Notes: generated by a model from the sequence alone, not told the origin. DNA of 64,000 nucleotides from Bradyrhizobium sp. LTSP885 (GCF_000938305.1 NZ_JYMT01000021.1:152836-216835); one strand, 5' to 3'. Shown: positions 1 through 10,751, counted from the first letter of the stretch. A program made the numbers and translations.

Positions 1-9
1 CCACCCCAG

Positions 10-33
10 CCCTCCCCCGCAAGCGGGAGAGGG
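10..33. repeat. Short GC-rich inverted repeat
   Basis: CCCTCCCCCGC and GCGGGAGAGGG form an imperfect hairpin just downstream of the minus-strand ABC transporter gene. It resembles the arms of the longer CTCTCCCC/GGGGAGAG repeats near 10.2, 11.5 and 46.9 kb, so it is probably the edge of the same family, cut by the window boundary. It could also act as the end of the ABC transporter transcript, though no T-run is visible. Confidence 0.5.
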
Positions 34-89
34 AGTCGACTGCCTTCGGGGTGCCGTTCGACCTCGAGGCGGAGCGGCGGTGCAGCCGT

Positions 90-1835
90 CTACGACGTGG
101 CGGCCTTGGTCGCGTCACGCAGCGTGAAGCGGTCGCCGTCGCGGACCAGTGCGACGTTGCGCTGGTGGAAGGCCTCCAGCGTCGAACGGTGGCCGATCGA
201 GACGACCGTGGTCGCGGGCAGCTTCTCGGCGATGAGCGCGTACAGCGCGGCCTCCGAGGGCTCGTCGAGCGAGGCGGTCGCCTCGTCGAGGAACAGGAAT
301 TGCGGCGCGTGCAGCAGTGCCCGCGCAATGCCGAGCCGTTGCTGCTCGCCGAGCGAGAGCATCCGGTTCCAGTGCGCCTCCTCGTCGAGCCGCGCGGCGA
401 GCTGCGGCAGGCCAACGGCGGTGAGCACGTCGCTGATACGGCCGGCATCGTATTGCGCGGCCTCGCCCGGATAGACGATCGCGGCCTGCAGCGACCCGAT
501 CGGCAGATAGGGGCGTTGCGGCAGCATCATCAGCGTCGTGCCGGCGGGAATCTCGATCGCGCCGCTGCCGTAGGGCCAGATGCCGGCCACCGCGCGGAAC
601 AGCGTTGACTTGCCGGCGCCGGAGGGACCGGTGACCAGCGTCCGTTCGCCGGGACGCAGGCTGAAATGGTCGGCCGAGACCAGCGGCGCGCCGTTCGGCA
701 GCTTGACCAGCAGCTGCGGCAGGGCGATCTCGCCGCCGGCGGCGGGCCTGGTGTGAATCGAGGCGGGGTCATCGGCCAGATACTCGGCTTTCGCAATCGA
801 GCTCTCGAAACCGTCGAGACGGGCGATCACCGCGCGCCACTCGGCCAGGCTGCGGTAGGCCGAAACGAAGAACGAGAGCGCGTCCTGCACCTTGTTGAAG
901 GCTTCGAAGATCTGGATCAATGAGCCGAGCTGGACCGTCTTGCTGGCGAAATAAGCCGGCCCCGCCAGCACGATCGGAAACACCACGGACGTCTGGGCAT
1001 AGGCCTGGGTGAAGGCGGTCAGCCGCTTGGTCCGGCTCATGATGTCGTACCAATTGCCGACGACGCGGCCGAAACGCTCCGACAATCGCTCGCGTTCGGC
1101 GCCCTCGCCCTTGAGCAGCGCGATCTGTTCCGAGTTCTCGCGGACTCGCATCAGGTTGAAGCGGAAATCCGCCTCCAGGCGCTGCTGGTTGAAGTCGAGA
1201 TTGACCAGCGGCGAACCGATCCACTGCGTCAGCAGGGTGCCGAACACGGCGTAGATCACCGCAGCCCAGACCAGGTAGCCCGGAATCGAAAAATCGATGC
1301 CGAACAGCAGCAGCGGCAGGATTTCCGACAGCCCCCAGAGGATGACCACAAAGGAGGCGAGCGAGACGATCGAGTTCAACAGTCCGAGGCCGATCCCAAG
1401 CGTCTGGCCGACGAACAGCTTGACGTCGTCGGTGATGCGCTGGTCGGGGTTGTCGGCGGCGTCGCCGGCGAGCTGCATGCGATAGTGATTGGCGCCATGC
1501 AACCACTCGCGGAGATATTTGCTGGTCATCCAGTTACGCCAGCGGATCTGCAACCACTGGTTCAGATAAAGCTGGTAGACCCCAAGCGCCACCGAGGCCG
1601 CCGCGATTGCGCTGAACACCAGCACCTCGCGCTTGAAGGTGTCCCAGTCCTTGTTCTGCATCGAGGTGTAGAAGCGGTTGCGCCACTGGTTGATCAGCAC
1701 GTCCATGACGACCGACAACAGCTCGATCGCGATGACAGCTGCAAGCAGCCCGAGGCCCGCCCATTTGTCCTCGGATTTGAAATAGGGGGTCGCGATGCGC
1801 CACACGGTGGCGAGCGTCGAGCGAATGTTGTTCAC
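90..1835 (-). CDS. ABC transporter, fused permease/ATPase of the BacA/YddA type
   Basis: A 581-residue half-transporter with permease and ATPase in one chain. The N-terminal ~340 residues hold about six hydrophobic segments and resemble the SbmA/BacA-like membrane domain (ABC_membrane_2): LINQWRNRFYTSMQNKDW near residue 50 and LNQWLQIRWRNWMT near 90. The C-terminal domain has a complete ATPase set: Walker A GPSGAGKS near residue 405, signature LSLGEQQRLG near 494, Walker B FLFLDEA near 512. Known relatives move peptides or cobalamin-like substrates (BacA, Rv1819c, and BclA of bradyrhizobia). The substrate here is not readable. It stands alone, divergent from the lactate permease gene with 330 bases between them. 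Confidence 0.9.
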   Translation of the reverse strand: MNNIRSTLATVWRIATPYFKSEDKWAGLGLLAAVIAIELLSVVMDVLINQWRNRFYTSMQNKDWDTFKREVLVFSAIAAASVALGVYQLYLNQWLQIRWRNWMTSKYLREWLHGANHYRMQLAGDAADNPDQRITDDVKLFVGQTLGIGLGLLNSIVSLASFVVILWGLSEILPLLLFGIDFSIPGYLVWAAVIYAVFGTLLTQWIGSPLVNLDFNQQRLEADFRFNLMRVRENSEQIALLKGEGAERERLSERFGRVVGNWYDIMSRTKRLTAFTQAYAQTSVVFPIVLAGPAYFASKTVQLGSLIQIFEAFNKVQDALSFFVSAYRSLAEWRAVIARLDGFESSIAKAEYLADDPASIHTRPAAGGEIALPQLLVKLPNGAPLVSADHFSLRPGERTLVTGPSGAGKSTLFRAVAGIWPYGSGAIEIPAGTTLMMLPQRPYLPIGSLQAAIVYPGEAAQYDAGRISDVLTAVGLPQLAARLDEEAHWNRMLSLGEQQRLGIARALLHAPQFLFLDEATASLDEPSEAALYALIAEKLPATTVVSIGHRSTLEAFHQRNVALVRDGDRFTLRDATKAATS

Positions 1836-2165
1836 AGATTATCGTCTCCGGGGAATGGCCCGCAAAGGCCTGACGAATCGGGACAATCGGGATGCGTCTA
1901 GACTAAAGTCGTAGCACTGGCATGCAAGCGTTGGCTTGTCCCGGCGTTCGAGTCAATCCTAGCATGCTGATAACGGCGAGGGGCGGGGGACCTTCGGTTT
2001 GTCGCGAGGATGTGAGCGATCCCTTAACGATCGTCCATCTCGCGAGCCGGGCTCAAGCACATCAGGGGCTCAAGCACACCAGACGCACTCCCGCGATCAC
2101 GCCAGGCGCGCACGGCCGTTCACGCCGGCCAGCGCGCTGCATAATGCGTGGGGAGGTGCCGGACC
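1836..2165. other. Divergent intergenic region upstream of the lactate permease gene
   Basis: No convincing gene is present. The region must contain the start signals of both the ABC transporter (minus) and the lactate permease (plus). The only clear structure is a tandem 17-base repeat at 2049-2082; a strong ribosome binding site lies at 2150-2157. Confidence 0.6.
2049..2082. repeat. Tandem 17-base repeat upstream of the permease gene
   Basis: GGGCTCAAGCACATCAG is followed directly by GGGCTCAAGCACACCAG, two copies with one mismatch. It lies about 85 bases before the permease start, where an activator or repressor site would be expected. A regulatory role is inference; a simple duplication is equally possible. 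Confidence 0.6.
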
Positions 2166-3836
2166 ATGAATACGTGGAATCAAGTCTACAATCCGCTCGG
2201 AAGCGCCGCGCTCTCGACCATCGCTGCCGCGATTCCCGTTGTCACACTGCTGGTGCTGATCGCGAGCGGCAAGGTGAAGGCGCATATCGCCGCCATCATC
2301 GCGGTGATTCTGACCAATCTGATCGCGATCTTCATCTTCACCATGCCGGCGAACATGTCGATCCGCGCGTCGGTGCTCGGTATCGTCTCCGGCTTCTTCC
2401 CGATCGGATGGATCGTTCTCAACGTCATCTTTCTCTATCAGCTCACGGTCGCAACCGGCCAGTTCGAGCTGTTGAAGCGCGCCGTCGGCGGCGTCACCGA
2501 AGACCGCCGCCTGCAGCTGCTGCTGATCGCGTTCTCGTTCGGTGCCTTCTTCGAAGGCGCCTCGGGATTCGGCACGCCGGTCGCGATCACAGGTTCGGTG
2601 CTGATCGGTCTCGGCTTCTCGCCGCTTGCGGCTTCCGGCCTGTCGCTGATCGCTAACACCGCGCCGGTCGCCTTCGGCGCGCTCGGCACGCCGATCCAGG
2701 GGCTCGCGTCGGTGACCGGGCTCGATCCCTACATCCTCGGCGCGATGGTCGGCCGGCAATTGCCGCTGTTCTCGCTGATCGTGCCGTTCTGGGTGGTGTG
2801 GGCGTTTGCCGGCTGGCGCGGCATGAAGGAGGTCTGGCCGGCCATCCTGGTCACCGGTCTGTCGTTCGCGATTCCGCAATTCGTGATCTCGAACTACATC
2901 AATCCCTGGATCGTCGACATCGGGGCGTCGCTGATCTCGATGGGGTGCCTGATCCTGTTCCTGAAGGTCTGGCAGCCGAAGAAGCTCTGGCTGTCGCCGG
3001 CGCTGCGCGGTCGCGACGAGTCCGCGGCGACGATGACCACACCGAAGCCGATGGACAAGACCTCGCTCACGCAAAAGGAGCTTTGGATTGCGCTGCTGCC
3101 GTGGATCATCGTCTGCATCGTGATGCTGATCTGGGGCAGCGGGTGGTTCAAGAACTGGGCGAACTCGATCTTCCTCTATAAGTATCCGGTTCCCGAACTG
3201 CACAACATGATCAATACGATGCCGCCGGTGGCAGCGAAGCCGACGCCGCAGGGCGCATCGTTTGACTTCTTCTATCTGTCGTTCACCGGAACAGGCATGC
3301 TGATCGCCGCGATCATTTCCGGCTTCCTGGCCGGCTTTTCGCCGGGGAAGATGGTCTCGACGTACGGCAGCACCATCAAGCTGTGCGCGATCTCGCTGAT
3401 CACGATCTCGGCGATGCTGGCGATCGGCACGCTGACCCGGCTCTCCGGCGTCGACGCCACCCTCGGCCTCGCCTTCGCCGCCACCGGTGTGCTCTATCCC
3501 TTCTTCGGCACGCTGCTCGGCTGGTTGGGCGTGGCGCTGACCGGATCGGATACGGCCTCGAACATCCTGTTCGGCAATCTGCAGAAGATCACCTCGCAAC
3601 AGCTCGGCCTGTCGCCGATCCTGATGGCGGCGGCGAACTCCTCGGGCGGCGTGATGGGCAAGATGATCGACGCGCAATCGATCGTGGTCGCCTCGACCGC
3701 GACCAACTGGTACGGGCACGAAGGCACGATCCTGCGCTACGTGTTCAAGCACTCGATCGTGCTGGCGTGCCTGGTCGGTCTGTTCGTGACCCTGCAGGCC
3801 TATGTGTATCCGTTCACCGAGATGGTGCTGAAATAG
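2166..3836 (+). CDS. lctP: L-lactate permease
   Basis: A 556-residue polytopic membrane protein of the lactate permease family (LctP/LldP), which imports L-lactate and related 2-hydroxy acids with protons. The length is normal for the family. Family segments visible include the conserved block around residues 120-150 (FGAFFEGASGFGTPVAIT) and the C-terminal block with GSDTASNILFGNLQ and SSGGVMGKMID. The ATG at 2166 is chosen because GGGGAGGT sits eight bases upstream; an in-frame ATG at 2148 would lie ahead of that site. No lactate dehydrogenase gene is next to it, so it is probably regulated on its own. Confidence 0.95.
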   Translation: MNTWNQVYNPLGSAALSTIAAAIPVVTLLVLIASGKVKAHIAAIIAVILTNLIAIFIFTMPANMSIRASVLGIVSGFFPIGWIVLNVIFLYQLTVATGQFELLKRAVGGVTEDRRLQLLLIAFSFGAFFEGASGFGTPVAITGSVLIGLGFSPLAASGLSLIANTAPVAFGALGTPIQGLASVTGLDPYILGAMVGRQLPLFSLIVPFWVVWAFAGWRGMKEVWPAILVTGLSFAIPQFVISNYINPWIVDIGASLISMGCLILFLKVWQPKKLWLSPALRGRDESAATMTTPKPMDKTSLTQKELWIALLPWIIVCIVMLIWGSGWFKNWANSIFLYKYPVPELHNMINTMPPVAAKPTPQGASFDFFYLSFTGTGMLIAAIISGFLAGFSPGKMVSTYGSTIKLCAISLITISAMLAIGTLTRLSGVDATLGLAFAATGVLYPFFGTLLGWLGVALTGSDTASNILFGNLQKITSQQLGLSPILMAAANSSGGVMGKMIDAQSIVVASTATNWYGHEGTILRYVFKHSIVLACLVGLFVTLQAYVYPFTEMVLK

Positions 3837-3857
3837 CCTTAGCAATCGGCGAGGCGA

Positions 3858-3883
3858 TCCCCGCGGGCAAGCGCTCGCGGGGA
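3858..3883 (+). terminator. Possible terminator after the lactate permease gene
   Basis: TCCCCGCG and CGCGGGGA pair across a ten-base loop 21 bases after the permease stop codon. Only a short T-rich stretch follows (TTGCGTTT), so termination is likely but not certain. Confidence 0.5.
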
Positions 3884-3984
3884 CTTGCGTTTCAGGCGCA
3901 TTTTCTGCCGCCGCCAATCTGGCCAAGCGCAGCCTCGTCCAATACAAAGCGGCCCAAGGTGAGATCGCGGTTTCGAGGAATGGC

Positions 3985-4401
3985 ATGATTTCGATTGGAC
4001 GTATTTTGAACGCCGTTGCGGCGCCGGTGCTGATGGTGAGCGTGGTGTTGGGAGCGATCCCGGCTCAGGCCCAGGAGGAATTTCCGTTCGGCTTCCTGAT
4101 GACGCTGGACGCCGCGCGGATGCCGGGCTCCAAGCGGATTCCCTCGCTCGAGGTCGGCGACAATGGCGAAGTGGTGCTCGAGCTCTGGTGCAATGGCGGC
4201 AAGGGCCAGTTTTCGGTGGCCGGCAACACCATCATCTTCGTCCCCGGTGCGATGGAGAACCGCAACTGCCCGCCTGACAGGGCACAAGCCGACAGCGATC
4301 TGCTCGCAGCTCTCGGCGAAGCGACGACGTGGCGGCGGCAGGGCGATCTGGTGACATTCACCGGCAGCAAGTCGCTGCGCTTCCAGATCAACACGAACTG
4401 A
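3985..4401 (+). CDS. Small secreted protein of unknown function
   Basis: A 138-residue protein beginning with a signal peptide: basic start, hydrophobic stretch through VVLGAIPAQAQ, and a likely cut after AQA near residue 29. The mature part is acidic and has a cysteine pair (LWCNGG near residue 69 and NRNCPP near 95) that could form a disulfide. GAGGAA lies seven bases before the ATG. I do not recognise the family. The gene is convergent with the membrane protein gene at 4418, with 16 bases between their stops, and probably forms its own transcript. Confidence 0.75.
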   Translation: MISIGRILNAVAAPVLMVSVVLGAIPAQAQEEFPFGFLMTLDAARMPGSKRIPSLEVGDNGEVVLELWCNGGKGQFSVAGNTIIFVPGAMENRNCPPDRAQADSDLLAALGEATTWRRQGDLVTFTGSKSLRFQINTN

Positions 4402-4417
4402 TCGCCGGGAACGGCGA

Positions 4418-5095
4418 CTATGGCGTCGCGATCAATCCGCTTGCGGTGGCGACGATCCAGCGATTGCCCCAGCGCACGATGGAGTCGACCCGGCCCAAGC
4501 CGGCGACAACGTCGCCGCGTGCGGCCATCTTGACACCCTCCGGGCCCTCGAGCACGGCCGTGCCGTCGCGGACTTCGACGACCGACCATCCGGGGATGGT
4601 GCTCGGCCGCGTCTCCGGCGCCGCCGCCAGGAACTGCTTCGGCGGCAGCGCGGCAGCTTGCGCGTTCAGGGTCGTGGGCGCCGCTCCCAATGCAGGCAGG
4701 CGCGGACTTGCAATGGTTCTGGGAATGCTGCCGGTGACGAGAGGATCGGTGTTGGACGCGGTCCGTCGCGGGCCTTCGCTCTTGAGGCTCGGCCTCGTCT
4801 CTGCAATGCGCGGGGCAGGCGCTTCCTTCTGGGCGACCAGGCCGGGGTTGGACGCGCCGTCGACCAGATGCCAGTTCAGCCCTCCGGCCCATCCAAGTGC
4901 GAACGTTAAGGCCAGCGCCGTTGCCGCCAGGCCAACGGTGCGGATCCGATCGATATAGGGCTCGCGCAACAGCAGGGCCGCGTCGCGATCGGCGCTCGAG
5001 AGCTCCCACAGGTCCGCCGGCTGCTCCGGCGACCGACCGCCAGCGGCGTCTCCCGCCCAGGGTATTCCCAGAATACTCGGCTCTCGGTTTTGCAT
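4418..5095 (-). CDS. Hypothetical single-pass membrane protein
   Basis: A 225-residue protein with one hydrophobic segment near residues 54-74 (VGLAATALALTFALGWAGGL), an N-terminal cytoplasmic part of about 50 residues, a proline/alanine-rich linker, and a compact C-terminal part (about residues 165-225) containing GWSVVEVRDGTAVLEGPEGV and SIVRWGNRWIVAT. That end looks like a small beta-rich module, but I cannot assign it. The ATG at 5095 is chosen over one at 5176, which would add 27 residues without a recognisable feature; the ribosome binding site is weak for both. No close gene partner. Confidence 0.7.
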   Translation of the reverse strand: MQNREPSILGIPWAGDAAGGRSPEQPADLWELSSADRDAALLLREPYIDRIRTVGLAATALALTFALGWAGGLNWHLVDGASNPGLVAQKEAPAPRIAETRPSLKSEGPRRTASNTDPLVTGSIPRTIASPRLPALGAAPTTLNAQAAALPPKQFLAAAPETRPSTIPGWSVVEVRDGTAVLEGPEGVKMAARGDVVAGLGRVDSIVRWGNRWIVATASGLIATP

Positions 5096-5269
5096 GGCCT
5101 GACCCGTGTTCGGCTGCGCGATGATGATCCCCGAAACTGAATCGAGGCTTAATTTTCGGTGACCGAACTGCGGCAAGCGCGTGTCTGTCTGTCGCAGGCC
5201 GTGTATTGACGGACGTGCGGCGCCGGAGGTTGTCAGCGCGGTCTGTCTTGCAAGACGCGATCAAGACGT

Positions 5270-5294
5270 CATGCCCGGCGCAAGGCCGGGCATG
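5270..5294. repeat. CATGCCCGGC hairpin repeat
   Basis: CATGCCCGGC and GCCGGGCATG form a perfect ten-base stem around GCAAG, 16 bases beyond the stop of the VOC gene (minus). A closely similar hairpin occurs at 56637-56659. These are typical dispersed palindromes of this lineage and may also stabilise or end transcripts. Confidence 0.7.
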
Positions 5295-5310
5295 ATGGGC
5301 GGAGTCTGGC

Positions 5311-5694
5311 TTACGCGTCGTGAAGCTCCGGCGGCGTGGCGATCTCGATGAGGATATCGCCGGGCGCGGTGCAGTAGAAATGCGCGCCACGTCCGGAGCG
5401 TCCGGCCTCCTGGATCTCCCGCGGCGACAGCCCTGCGGCCATCAGCTCGTCGCGCTTGGCTTGCACGGCCGTCCGGTCCTCGACATAAAAGCCGACATGG
5501 AAGGTTTCCGGATAGACGTCCGGATCGCTTTTCTTCCGCTTCATCAAGGTCAGCACGAAATCGTCGTCATTGCCGAGGATCACGAATGCGCCCGCGCCGC
5601 GCTCGAGCAGGCATTTGAAGGCGAAGAAGCGCTGGAAAAACGCGGCGAGAGCGCCGACGTCCGACGTCGCGAGATTGAGATGTTTCAGTTTCAT
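5311..5694 (-). CDS. VOC family (glyoxalase/bleomycin resistance-like) protein
   Basis: A 127-residue single-domain protein of the vicinal oxygen chelate superfamily. It opens with the typical first strand and helix, MKLKHLNLATSDVGALAAFFQRFF. It keeps a His in HVGFYVED near residue 66 and a Glu in GDILIEIATP near the end, the usual metal-site positions. The substrate is unknown; members range from isomerases and dioxygenases to binding proteins. The ATG at 5694 is chosen because the domain starts there; the reading frame stays open upstream without added homology. Confidence 0.85.
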   Translation of the reverse strand: MKLKHLNLATSDVGALAAFFQRFFAFKCLLERGAGAFVILGNDDDFVLTLMKRKKSDPDVYPETFHVGFYVEDRTAVQAKRDELMAAGLSPREIQEAGRSGRGAHFYCTAPGDILIEIATPPELHDA

Positions 5695-6170
5695 GGTTCT
5701 CATCCGTTCGGTTTGAGGAACGGACGGAAACGATGCCGACGCTGACGGAAGAGCCAAAAATCCACTGCGCATAACCGAATGTGCACGACCCAACCGGCAG
5801 CGTGACGATCTCGTCACTCCGTCCGGCCGTGGGTCCATCCGCAAGCGGGGCTAGAATTCCCGTGATTCGGGAACCGGCCGGGCTTACCAATCCGGCCATT
5901 CCTATTTTCGGCAGGCGTTGGCTATCACGCGACCGCGCGCATCGCAACGATGAGATCCGTCCCGCCAAACGAAAAGGGCCGCTGATAATCATCAACGGCC
6001 CTTCGCGGCAAATTGCTACGGTATGAAAACTGCAGCCCCGCGCTGGATGAAGCCACCTTAAGAGAATTCCGACCGCCTGTGGATTCCGGACAACTACCGT
6101 CAGGACCAGTGTCCCAAGTTCCAATCGCAAGCGTTTCGCGGCTCGGCTGAAACCGGTGTCAGGAAAAACT
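5695..6170. other. Intergenic region of 476 bases with one hairpin
   Basis: No gene is convincing. A plus-strand frame at 5781-6026 (81 codons) has no recognisable domain and no clear ribosome binding site, and its end runs through the hairpin at 5974-6003. The region probably contains the promoter of the VOC gene and the transcript end of the SnoaL-like gene; a small RNA on the minus strand cannot be excluded. Confidence 0.5.
5974..6003 (-). terminator. Intrinsic terminator, minus strand
   Basis: AAGGGCCG and CGGCCCTT pair across a 14-base loop. Read on the minus strand, the stem is followed by TTTTCGTTT, as in rho-independent terminators. The nearest upstream gene on that strand is the SnoaL-like gene, whose stop is about 170 bases away. 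Confidence 0.65.
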
Positions 6171-6698
6171 TCAGCGACCGACTTCCGGAGATCCCGGCAT
6201 GTTGTTCCATCCAGACGGCAGCGGACCCCCGGGCCGTCCCTGAGCTTCGATCGCTTCGGGCAGGCGGATCAGGCCGAGCTGAAGCATCGCACTCAGCGCG
6301 TCTTCCTGCCCCAACTCCTCGGCGATCCGTCCCTGCTGCAGACGCAGCACGGTGGTGCCGGCGAACTTCATCTTGCGGCCTGAGGCTGCGGGAATCGAAC
6401 CAAGACGAAAATCGCTGAACGCGGGACCGGTGTGGGTGCCGCCGCCTTCCCATCGGCCGACGACGTAGTCGCCTTCGGCGATGAGATCGCCGACGCCCCA
6501 GAAATTCAGATCGGGAAAGGCGTCGCGAAACTCGGTCATGAAGTTGAGGACCGCCGCACGTCCTCGCTTCGGCTCGTGCATCGGGTAGTGCACGACAATG
6601 TCTGCTGTCGCGAGTTCGTTGATGATACGTGGATTCCAGGGGTTGCCCCAAAACTCCTTGAACCATCGCCCTACGATGCTCTTGTTATCTTCTGACAT
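6171..6698 (-). CDS. SnoaL-like / ester cyclase family protein
   Basis: A 175-residue protein of the NTF2-like fold, SnoaL/ester cyclase type. The typical opening helix (IVGRWFKEFWGNPWNPRIIN), HYPMHEPKRGRAAVLNFMTEFRDAFPDLNF, and the central strands VVGRWEGGGTHTGPAF and GRKMKFAGTTVLRL are visible. Known members catalyse cyclisations or hydrolyses or simply bind small molecules; the role here is unknown. The ATG at 6698 has GGAGA ten bases upstream; an alternative ATG at 6713 would add only five residues. It stands alone, with a terminator candidate downstream at 5974-6003. Confidence 0.8.
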   Translation of the reverse strand: MSEDNKSIVGRWFKEFWGNPWNPRIINELATADIVVHYPMHEPKRGRAAVLNFMTEFRDAFPDLNFWGVGDLIAEGDYVVGRWEGGGTHTGPAFSDFRLGSIPAASGRKMKFAGTTVLRLQQGRIAEELGQEDALSAMLQLGLIRLPEAIEAQGRPGGPLPSGWNNMPGSPEVGR

Positions 6699-6911
6699 CG
6701 GGCCGTCTCCATTCGTGCGTTGTTTCGATGCGTGCAGTAAGCGCTTCGAGACACGCGTCGCACCACCCGATTCCCGACTAGACGTACGAGCGTTGTCGGC
6801 CACCACAGGACATTGCGGAATCGTTTCGCGCGAATCTTGGTGTTGCTCGGTAATCGGGTGGTTGGCTGTTGCAGAACTCCTACCGTGCTTCAAACACAAC
6901 AGGAGTGCACC

Positions 6912-7109
6912 ATGCGCAAATTCCACTCGATCGCTGCGTTGCGCGGCGACGGACTTCGGCCCGAGCTGCAAGCGTTGTTCGAGCACCTTGCCATCGACCC
7001 ACGTTCTGAGCTCTTCGTCAGAGCCGACGGCATGGCGCAGGCCGGTCCCGATCCCGCGTCTGAGACGGCGGTTGGCAACGTCGAGCCACTGAGGAAAAGA
7101 AGTGCGTGA
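6912..7109 (+). CDS. Small protein of unknown function (65 residues)
   Basis: ATG at 6912 is preceded by AGGAG at 6901-6905 with good spacing, the main reason to accept this short gene. The product (MRKFHSIAALRGDGLRPELQ...) has no signal peptide or membrane segment and no recognisable domain. It has one helical-looking stretch at residues 12-28 and a basic tail. It lies between a gene on the minus strand and the convergent secreted-protein gene at 7143. Confidence 0.5.
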   Translation: MRKFHSIAALRGDGLRPELQALFEHLAIDPRSELFVRADGMAQAGPDPASETAVGNVEPLRKRSA

Positions 7110-7142
7110 TGGAGTCGAACGTCAGGACGATGGATGACGAGT

Positions 7143-8339
7143 CTACTTCCACACCGACTTGTCGGCGTCCCAGCGCTGGCCCTTGAACTCCCTGGTCAGC
7201 GCGTCGATTGAGCCGTTGTCGTTCTTCGGCTCGTTGCCTTCCTCGTCGCTCGCGGAGTCGTCGGACAGGTTCAGCTTCGCGCCGGCGCTGTCATCCGTGG
7301 TCGAGGTCGCCGGGCTCGAGACCCACAGCATCAGCCGGTCGGTGCTGCCTGGCTTGTCGGGCGAGATCAACGCGGTGACTTCGAGATTCTGGGTGAGACC
7401 GAGGGCCGGATAGACCCCGCTCGGCCGCTTCAGAATCAGCTTGAGCTTGCCGGTGTTGGCGTTCCAGATTGCGGAGGCCGGCTTGGCCGACAGGGTTTTC
7501 GCCAGCACGCCTGCGACAGCGGTTGCGATCTTGTCCTTGTTGATCTTGTCGCCGTCACGCCAGTCGGCGGCGGCAAAGCGGATGGTGCGGTCCATCTCGA
7601 CCACGCCGCTGGTCCAGCCCGCCGCCGTCACGCCTTGGGTCGATTTCGCCTTGGCAAGCAGCGCCGCCGAATGCTCGGGATCGACGGTGAGGTTGATGGT
7701 CTGCTCGCCGGCGCGCATCGCGTCGCAGGTCACAGCAAGGCTGCTGGTGCCGATCTCGACCGCCTCGCCCTTCAGGCTCTTGAGGAAGTCGGCGGCCTGC
7801 TCGAGCTTCACCCGCACCCCGACCGATTCCGGCGAGACGTCGGTGAAATCCTTCGGCTGTGGCGTGATGCCGTCGTCCGAGGTCTGGTTGTCCTGGAATT
7901 CCTTCTCGCTGAGGTCGGAATTGTCAGACGAGGCGACCTCGGTCACGGTCTGGCCGACCGTGATCTGGCCGCGGAATTCGAACGTGTCGCCGGTCGGCTT
8001 GCGGGTCAGCTTGACGGCGACCGGCTGCTTGTCGGCGATGCTCTGGGTCGAGCCGGAGAGGGTCTGGCCGTTGACGGTGAGATTGGCGACGAAGCGGTCC
8101 TTGCGGTCGGAGCTCTTGTCGACGGGATAGCAGACGTCGAGCACCGCCGCGGTGACGGTCTTGCCCTGCCGGGTCTCCTTCAGGATGACGTCGGCATTGC
8201 CGTCCATCAGCCCGTCCATCGCGGTGAAATAGCGCGTCTCGGGACCACCGGTTCCAGCCTTCTGCTGGAGCTTGATCTGGGCAAAGGCAGGGGCTGAGGC
8301 AGCAACAAGACCGAGCAGGAGCAGCGGGAGCGCGCGCAT
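7143..8339 (-). CDS. Secreted/periplasmic protein of unknown function
   Basis: A 398-residue exported protein. MRALPLLLLGLVAASAPAFAQ is a clear signal peptide with a cut after AFA near residue 20. The mature protein is rich in Asp, Lys, Ser and Thr, contains one notable Cys pair (DVCYPVDKS near residue 70 and LAVTCDAM near 205), and ends in an acidic stretch before a short C-terminus. I do not recognise the family. The ATG at 8339 is chosen for the signal peptide; the open frame further upstream runs through the transcript end of groEL. It follows groEL on the same strand, but a strong terminator lies between them. Confidence 0.75.
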   Translation of the reverse strand: MRALPLLLLGLVAASAPAFAQIKLQQKAGTGGPETRYFTAMDGLMDGNADVILKETRQGKTVTAAVLDVCYPVDKSSDRKDRFVANLTVNGQTLSGSTQSIADKQPVAVKLTRKPTGDTFEFRGQITVGQTVTEVASSDNSDLSEKEFQDNQTSDDGITPQPKDFTDVSPESVGVRVKLEQAADFLKSLKGEAVEIGTSSLAVTCDAMRAGEQTINLTVDPEHSAALLAKAKSTQGVTAAGWTSGVVEMDRTIRFAAADWRDGDKINKDKIATAVAGVLAKTLSAKPASAIWNANTGKLKLILKRPSGVYPALGLTQNLEVTALISPDKPGSTDRLMLWVSSPATSTTDDSAGAKLNLSDDSASDEEGNEPKNDNGSIDALTREFKGQRWDADKSVWK

Positions 8340-8405
8340 TGAGGGGTCCTCGGAGGGCCGAATCGGTATCCGTAAGTAGCAAACCTCTGTGTCATTGGCC
8401 AAAAA

Positions 8406-8429
8406 GAAGGCCGCCCGGAGGCGGCCTTC
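8406..8429 (-). terminator. Rho-independent terminator of groESL
   Basis: GAAGGCCGCC and GGCGGCCTTC form a perfect ten-base stem with a CGGA loop. On the minus strand it is followed directly by TTTTT. It lies 28 bases after the groEL stop. Confidence 0.9.
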
Positions 8430-8456
8430 GATCTCGATACTGATGGGGGTAAGGGC

Positions 8457-10635
<2,179 letters not shown>

Positions 10636-10724
10636 CAGGTTCCCTCTTGCAGGCTTGGTTTCAGGTCCGGTTCATCTGGACCGGGGTTGAATGCGGTCGG
10701 CGCCGGGCAGGACGCCCGACGCAT

Positions 10725-10751
10725 TTAGCAATCGTGATGTGAGAGTGCTAA
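10725..10751 (-). promoter_or_regulatory. CIRCE operator (HrcA binding site) of groESL
   Basis: TTAGCAATC, nine bases, GAGTGCTAA. The consensus is TTAGCACTC-N9-GAGTGCTAA, so the right half is perfect and the left half has one mismatch. It lies just downstream of the -10 box of the promoter at 10763-10791, where HrcA would block transcription. The match to an established regulatory element is direct from sequence. Confidence 0.93.

Noticed and set aside
2097..3986. A 629-codon open frame opposite the lactate permease gene
   Set aside because: Arg/Asp/His-rich composition with no family resemblance; typical shadow of a membrane protein gene in high-GC DNA.
5781..6026. An 81-codon plus-strand frame
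   Set aside because: No clear ribosome binding site or domain, and its end is formed by the hairpin at 5974-6003.
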